Of a stretch of DNA of 64,000 nucleotides, positions 58,501 through 64,000 are shown one piece after another (within the stretch, counting starts at the first letter, position 1; each line of letters starts with the position of its first letter). Source of the stretch: Panorpa germanica. Taxonomy: Eukaryota > Arthropoda > Insecta > Mecoptera > Panorpidae. The notes below the pieces were generated by a model. That model did no database searches, was not told where the DNA came from, and saw only the letters and a list, made by a program, of their open reading frames with translations. The stretch spans positions 7,440,001 through 7,504,000 of the forward strand of contig OY783203.1 in NCBI GenBank assembly GCA_963678705.1, written 5' to 3'. Both the position numbers and the translations under genes were made by a program.

Positions 58501-61500
58501 GGTTTTTTAATCCTATATTATAATGTTCCAACTGTATGTTTATATTCTGCTAAGAAAAAAGATTCTAAGACTTTTGGCGTCCCTGAATTTCCTGGAAACC
58601 CGTTATTTTGGAAAAACTGGAAAAAAAAAGTTGTGCTCTTTTTTGCTGTATAACTTTTTATTCGTAAAAGATAGACAGTTGAAATTTTGCATGTGTATTA
58701 AGGTATTCAATGCTGACATTTTTCAAAATTTAGAAGTTCCAAATTTTGTAAAAGAAACATTGGAGAAAGCTCAAATTTTGGATTGTGTAATATTTGAATA
58801 TCATATTAAAAAAAAAGAACTGAAAACATTGAGTGTCATTATATTTTTTTATTTATATGTGAAATTTATATATATATATTTATATATATATTTATATATA
58901 TATTAATATATATCTTAAATGATATATAAATACAAAATAGGAATTTTCTATTTTGTATTTGCATTTTGCGTATATCTATATGAAAAACGCATATCTTTGT
59001 AAAGGTACCTCTCGTCCTCTCCAGGAAGTTCTTCATTGTGTCTTACGAAGTAAGAGTAGAAGATTTTACTATTAGATGCTGGCGGTTGCCATGGTGCGGG
59101 CGGTTCCATCAACGGTACGGAATCCCGCTCATGGTTCGTAGGTATCATATCACTTTGATCATTGGTTGCTGAATGTGAAGACTGATGAGATGAAGTATTC
59201 GCATCCGCAGTTTTCCTTTTTTTATCTCTATGATGATCTTTATCTTTGTTAGTAGAAGATTTATCGCGTCTACTCGAATTGGAACTGCTTGATGATTTCT
59301 CTTTTCCACGATCTGTACTTCCGCCAGCTGCAGACACTGAACTACTACTTGCACTTATTGTCCGCTTCCGCTTGTGTCCACTGGATCTGTTCTTGTCTTT
59401 GTCGTGACCACTATTTGAACTATGTTCACTATAATCCTTATCACTTTTATTCACATCACTATGTCTGGACGATGAGGATTTTTTGGACTTATAATCGTGT
59501 GAATTAGACCCATGGCTAGATATGTGACTCCTTGACGTCCGTTCACTATTTTCTATAGAATCACATTTGCTTTCACGAATTTCACCATCTTCTAAATCTG
59601 GTGGTGGCATTAATTCTTTTTTCATATTAACTTCTCGTTTGCTAGACCTTGTATCTGAAAGATCAGATCGTTTCCGCAACTCTTCACTTTTCCTTTTATT
59701 TTGAATAGGGACGGCTGAGGGAAGGGAGGGTATGTTAGTAAGACGGCTTAAATCAATATGGCACATCAGCGACGGCTTTCCATCAGGTTTATAAATACCC
59801 TGAGGTTTTTCACATTTAGGTTTTACATCTGGTGCAGGTACATTTTCCTTATCTTTTTTGTTATTGTCTTTAATTGTACTTTCTGGTTTACAGTACTTAT
59901 TGTCAGTTATGTCAGATTCTATTCTGCTTTCGTTCTTCAAAGGTAGACTCTCACAATTTTGCAAAGGAGAGAGCAAAATATGCCCTGTTGACATATCAGG
60001 AATTGCAGTTTCTTCCGTAAAGTTCCTATCTCCTTCACATTCAACTATAAGTACTTGCCCTTTACCCTTTCCACCCTTTCCTCCACCTTTACCACCTTTG
60101 CCTCCTTTTCCGGCACCCTCTGTGTCTCTAGGACGCATAGAAAAGAGTTTACGTAACGTATCACTTTTCTTCTTATCTTGAATAGCGTTTTCTTCAATGA
60201 CTTTTACTGGTCTTTCGACCTTACCATTTTTCGCATTTTCTGCTTTACTCTTATCGTTGTCACTTACACTATCACTATCCGATGATTTTGGGTTAAAATT
60301 TTTGTCAGATGACTCGCTCTTACGTCTTTTACTTGGAGTACTAATTGGTTTGACAGGCAATACTTTGGCAGGAACTCTGGTTTCACGTATCTCTCTGGGT
60401 GGAGGATTGGGTTTCGTAGCAGTAACTGTTGTTACATCTTGTTCATCTGAAGATGAATCTTCTGAAGTAGGAATCGTTGCCACACTCTTAATTGAACTGC
60501 GGCGCCTCTTTCTAGCAACCTCTGAACGTTTTCGAGGAGAATCAGAGTTCCGACATCTGCTACTGCTCCTTTTTGAATTATTCCCCGTGTTCGTGCTTCT
60601 AACATCTTTTCGTTTAGCGCCCTTAGATGTTTCATTATCAGATCCTCGCCTTGTACGCTCAGTTCTTACAGGTGATTTGGTGATGTGCGTTGGACGCGCT
60701 ATAAGTTTGACAACTTCATTTTCGGACTCGCTATTTCTACGGATTGTTGTACTAGGATGTCTAATATTCCTAGAAGGTCTCTCCGGTGCGCGACTTTTAG
60801 ATCTTTCTCTATCACTTCCACTAAATGCAACATCAAAACCATTCTTCTTCGGCGATTTTCTCGCACGTAGTTTATCCTCCGTACTACTACTTGGAGACCG
60901 TATCTTGCTTGATTTAAGCGGACGGCCCCGCTTTTTCTTACCCTCATTTTCCGAACCACTGTGTGGCTGAGGCTTATTGGGTGGTCGCCCACGCTTTTTA
61001 ACTCCACTTTGCTTTTCGCCATCTGATCCATCCACTTTCACTTTACGTGGTCGACCAGGTCTTCCTTTAGGTTTCTTCTTCTCAGATTCCGTATTAATTC
61101 CATTAACGGTTACATGAATTTTATCTACGGTGGACCGATCTTCTTCTGAACCACTCGCAGAACTCAAAGATTTCGTTCGAGGGGTGGAACGAATAGATCG
61201 CTTGGTGATCGGAATGGTTGGTTGCTCATCATCGCTAGTGTCACTGGTGAGCACGCGATTCACGGAAATTGGCTGCTTCCGCTTCTTACGAGTAACAGGC
61301 TTTTTACGGGCTCCGTCATCACTATCCGATAAACTAGATACCAGACTCTCAGGTTTTATATTTTTTGCTTCTGCCAAAACACTTTCCAACTCCTTGTTTG
61401 AGTCATAACAATCAGATTCATCATTTCTAGTAATTTTGGAACACTTTTCAGGTTCTATAGGACTAATTGGAGGAACTGTAGAAACGACTGGAGTAATATC

Positions 61501-63945
61501 GTTTCTTGGAGGTAATACCATTGGAATCGGATTTGTAGCTTGAACATTGTTAAAGAATGTCCCCAAATTCCAGCGCTTTGTTTCCTGTTCCGGCTGTACA
61601 GGAGATAGTATATTCATCTGTGGTGATGTAATAGGCCCTGGAAGAAACATATCTAAACTGGGATTATAGTATACAAGTTCTATAAATCACATTTATAACA
61701 TAACCAGTAACTCTTCTAATACCGTACCTCCAGGTGGTGCCGAGGAAGGTGTCTCATCTGTTGAATCACTGCTAGAACTGTCACTATCACTTCCAGAACT
61801 ATCGCTATCGCTGCTACTAGATACTGATGGTGATCTGCTCTTGCTGATGGTTGGAAACAACGGATGCACTGGAGATAAGGATCTAATAAGAGGCTCAACA
61901 GTACGCTCATTGCATAAGTTGCTTGGAGGTGTTGCTGTTAGAGGTGCCATTAATCTAAAAATAATTACGGTGATATTATTATTGATTACTTTTGTGAGTT
62001 GGTAATGGATTTTGACGAGTGAAAAGGTGCATCTACCAAAATGTTAATTTATCTAATGAGATACATGTTATACAAATTATTACTTACGGTTCAATTGACT
62101 GGTGTAGAGTTGGGCTTAACGTCGGAATAGTATCATCGTCATCACTGTCTGACAGACTTAAGTCATGCTCTAACTCCCTACAAAAACAAAATTATCATTA
62201 TACACCTAATATAACAAGAATATTTATAAATAGAGCAAGATATAATAGGGCTATAGATTTTATGTAAGCGAATTTAAAAGTGTGTTTCGTATTACACTCT
62301 TAAATTCACTTATTTTTTCGCGATAAAAAATAATTTTTATTAAAAATGTATTTGTACATTAGCAATAATAAATAATAATCCATAGAAAATTCGCAAGTAT
62401 AACATTTATGTTGACTGCTAATTCTGCTTAATTTAATAAAGGTTTGCTTATAGATTTCTAAATGGGGCAAATTTTCATTTGAAGGAAATTGTATAGGATT
62501 GACTGCATAGTATTGTACTGTCATGTTATTTTGCAATGAAGATTTTATTTCAGTAAATATTTTGATATCGCTGAAATTTGATTTTTTGAAAACTTTAGAA
62601 ACTACAATGACGATTTTTACGATATTTAACCTGATAAACAAAAACTATTATGCTAAATAACTGTGTATAATAGAGACAGATTATAGTTTTGCTTTAATAA
62701 TCTAATAGGATTTTTTTTGTTGTGTAATGCATATAATGTATTTGTCTTTTATTGTTAAGTTTATAAAGAATCAATCTACTTGAAACTGTCACACTGTTGC
62801 CGAAGTAATATTATATGGGTTATGCTTGAACAAGTCAGAAAACCAGTCACTAGAAGACAGACGACATGAAACAAAAAATTATAATTACGACGTAGTGTAC
62901 ATCAACATCGTTCGCAATGATCGTCTTCATTCTATCAATAGCGTACGACGACTGATTTCATACACACACACACACATAAATAGTACTAACAGTAATCAAA
63001 GTTGACACACTACCAGAAATGGAAACAACAAACAACATCACATACTTGGCAAACTATTACATTTTTAATTCATGTTTTAAATGAAGTTAATAGTATCAAG
63101 CAAATATTAAATTAATTGTTATTAATATATGTTGCATAAACATTGCATTTCATATTATTCTATTTATAAGATTATAATTTTATTTTAGGTACCAGCTAAA
63201 TTATTAAGTCATTAGTTTTAATTATTTTTTCGAAAGAAATGCATTTAATAAAATATAAAAGAATAATTTATTTAAATATCATAAGATATATAAAACCCTA
63301 TTCAAGCTACAACTAGACTGATTTCCATTGATAAATGTATTATCAACAAATTTTTGCAACAAAATTAATTCTTGTTTTAGATTTATTTGTTCAGTGAAGT
63401 TAAACTATAATTTAAAGTTGTGCATGGTTTTAGTACAACCGTTGCATCAACAAACTGAGCGTAAACCGCAAATTGGACAGACTGTTAGTTTTGAATCTGC
63501 TTCTTCAATATTTTTAGATAGTGTTGTCTCCTGTATATAACCAGTGTAACATTTATTAAAATATTTCATAAGAAAAGACAACCCAATTGCAATAACAAAA
63601 AATAAGATTTCAAGTAAAAATGTTGTGTATTCTCAGCCCATACAAGCAATAACTAATGTACAACAAAACGTATAACAAACGTTTCTCAGAATATGTACAT
63701 CACTTTTCGAATGCAATAGGGAAAGTTTGAGCCCCTTGACACCTCTCCCCCACTTCTCAACTCTTTATAAACGACCTTGGCTGTTGTCCATGAGTTTCAT
63801 ACTGTATGCTACCAACTCGTTTAACAGATGTAAAACAGAAAGAAGATGAGTATAACCAAAATTCAAAGAGACAGCAATACTTACAAAGACATTATCGCTG
63901 GAGCAGGTGGCGGTAGAATCGGTGCCAACGCAGCTGACGGACGAA
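55429..63945 (-). CDS. lilli: lilliputian: AF4/FMR2 family scaffold (5' exons outside window)
   Basis: Nine exons joined in phase: 63945-63885, 62177-62088, 61954-61728, 61652-59009, 56814-56614, 56490-56413, 56339-56243, 56174-55898, 55556-55429; about 1266 residues, first exon(s) missing. AF4/FMR2 proteins are nuclear scaffolds of the super elongation complex with P-TEFb, ELL and ENL/AF9 (family knowledge). Visible in order: proline-rich lead and [16 protein letters not shown] acidic motif; Ser/Asp tract ([20 protein letters not shown]), the usual transactivation segment; [10 protein letters not shown], matching the conserved WxLxxFxNK-type motif; three AT-hooks ([25 protein letters not shown]) at about 60916-61068, as known for fly Lilli; a Lys/Gly run (60062-60118); long basic/serine region; PAPWQPP; and the C-terminal homology domain ([63 protein letters not shown]). 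The domain organisation is complete from the acidic segment on. Genes B and C downstream are its CHD relatives. Confidence 0.95.
55590..55815. mobile_element. MITE family M1, copy 4, in the last lilli intron
   Basis: TATAGTTTAAATC...GTTCGGCTGCGACTCATAC at the left, GACTATA at the right, with the internal CTGCCGATATAACTAAAAA block. It fills about 226 of the 341 intron bases. Confidence 0.7.
55898..56174 (-). CDS. lilli: lilli exon, SPAGSVGS and last helices
   Basis: 277 nt, acceptor attttag, donor CAA A|gtaaga. [20 protein letters not shown] is the family signature; then [20 protein letters not shown]. Confidence 0.95.
56243..56339 (-). CDS. lilli: lilli exon, CHD
   Basis: 97 nt, acceptor tttatag, donor AAG|gtatat. 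Encodes [20 protein letters not shown]. Confidence 0.92.
56413..56490 (-). CDS. lilli: lilli exon, CHD
   Basis: 78 nt, acceptor ttacag, donor AG|gtacag. Encodes [20 protein letters not shown] and KLAILR. Confidence 0.9.
56614..56814 (-). CDS. lilli: lilli exon, CHD core
   Basis: 201 nt, acceptor tttatag, donor ATA AA|gtaagt. Encodes [16 protein letters not shown] and [20 protein letters not shown]. Confidence 0.95.
56936..57600 (-). mobile_element. hAT transposase remnant in a lilli intron
   Basis: Minus-strand frames at 57331-57570 and 57160-57320. The latter encodes [20 protein letters not shown] and [11 protein letters not shown], the conserved C-terminal dimerisation region of hAT transposases; a stop and a frame change separate it from the upstream 79-codon frame. 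The left end is CAGAGATGTG at 56936, followed by repeated AAATACAAAATAC motifs. The right end was not found. Inactive. Confidence 0.75.
58511..58800 (+). repeat. Dispersed repeat family R, copy 3 (shortened)
   Basis: In the same lilli intron. Begins TCCTATATTATAATGTTCC after an A, contains GATTCTAAGACTTTTGGCGT, and decays after about 58800. Confidence 0.65.
59009..61652 (-). CDS. lilli: lilli large exon, AT-hooks and basic region
   Basis: 2644 nt, 880 codons. Acceptor tttag, donor GAG AG|gtacct. The open frame continues past this donor to 58948, but the splice is required to reach the CHD and matches genes B and C. Contains the three AT-hooks, the Lys/Gly run and PAPWQPP. Confidence 0.95.
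61728..61954 (-). CDS. lilli: lilli exon, serine/aspartate tract
   Basis: 227 nt, acceptor tttttag, donor GGA G|gtacgg. The pSer-type segment [20 protein letters not shown]. The next intron is only 75 bp. Confidence 0.92.
62088..62177 (-). CDS. lilli: lilli exon, acidic motif
   Basis: 90 nt, acceptor ttgtag, donor gtaagt. Encodes [15 protein letters not shown], the LxDxLxLSDSxD-type motif typical of AF4/FMR2 proteins. Confidence 0.9.
62178..63884. other. lilli: lilli intron
   Basis: AT-rich, with a CA run at 62963-62975. No repeat or nested gene recognised. Confidence 0.6.
63885..63945 (-). CDS. lilli: lilli exon, leftmost 5' exon visible
   Basis: 61 nt, acceptor ttttcag, donor TCT TT|gtaagt. 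Encodes [20 protein letters not shown], a proline-rich lead into the acidic motif. Confidence 0.85.
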
Positions 63946-64000
63946 CTGAAAAAAAAAACAATTGTTTAAAAGTTTGTAAAAAGAAATTGAAAGAGATATG

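Noticed and set aside
58948-59008. C-terminal extension of the large lilli frame
   Set aside because: Read-through of the donor at 59008; the CHD exons require the splice and the phase matches genes B and C.
60197-60970. 257-codon plus-strand frame
   Set aside because: Lies antisense to the large lilli exon; leucine/serine-rich composition is the mirror of the basic serine-rich coding strand.

Overview
The window is eukaryotic nuclear DNA, almost certainly from an insect. It is AT-rich, its genes have GT-AG introns, it carries SINE, LINE, MITE, hAT and satellite sequence, and it contains a clear orthologue of the insect AF4/FMR2 scaffold gene lilliputian (lilli). I cannot fix the order; nothing here is diagnostic of one.

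Right part (55.4-64 kb, minus strand): the 3' two-thirds or so of lilli. Nine coding exons can be joined in phase from 63945 down to a stop at 55429, about 1266 residues; the 5' exons lie beyond the right edge. Visible parts are the acidic LSDSD segment, the serine/aspartate tract, three AT-hooks, a long basic/serine region and the complete C-terminal homology domain (CHD).

Middle (32.9-48.9 kb, minus strand): the main result. Two further genes, called here B (39947-48876, 408 aa) and C (32911-38912, 303 aa), lie head-to-tail behind lilli. They are short, strongly diverged paralogues that keep essentially only the CHD. I joined them by hand from exons, most of them too small to stand out as open frames. 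All five CHD introns fall at the same positions and phases as in lilli. The internal exon lengths are 201/78/97 in lilli, 198/78/97 in B and 201/78/97 in C, and every junction is GT-AG. Neither B nor C shows the AT-hooks, the serine tract or other upstream lilli regions. The window therefore holds a tandem trio: one super-elongation-complex scaffold and two CHD-only relatives.

The introns and spacers of this cluster are full of repeats. Intron 1 of B holds a 4-kb palindromic satellite (9 units one way, a palindromic core, 15 units the other way). A second, 87-bp satellite with an inverted block lies between B and lilli. Intron 4 of C holds a young 3.0-kb DNA transposon with terminal inverted repeats of about 560 bp and an open 515-codon ORF. 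lilli introns carry a hAT fossil, a dispersed repeat and a MITE.

Left part (0-32 kb): gene-poor. It has the 3' end of a LINE (2-311), an intronless Nop58-like gene lacking the Nop-domain core (1008-2324), a family of 220-bp MITEs, SINE copies (one with a clean 13-bp target duplication), an unexplained 161-codon ORF near 15.5 kb, and the first coding exon of a secreted leucine-rich-repeat protein (27049-27488, minus) behind a GC-richer promoter-like stretch. Coordinates and splice joins come from reading the sequence; no alignment or expression data were available.
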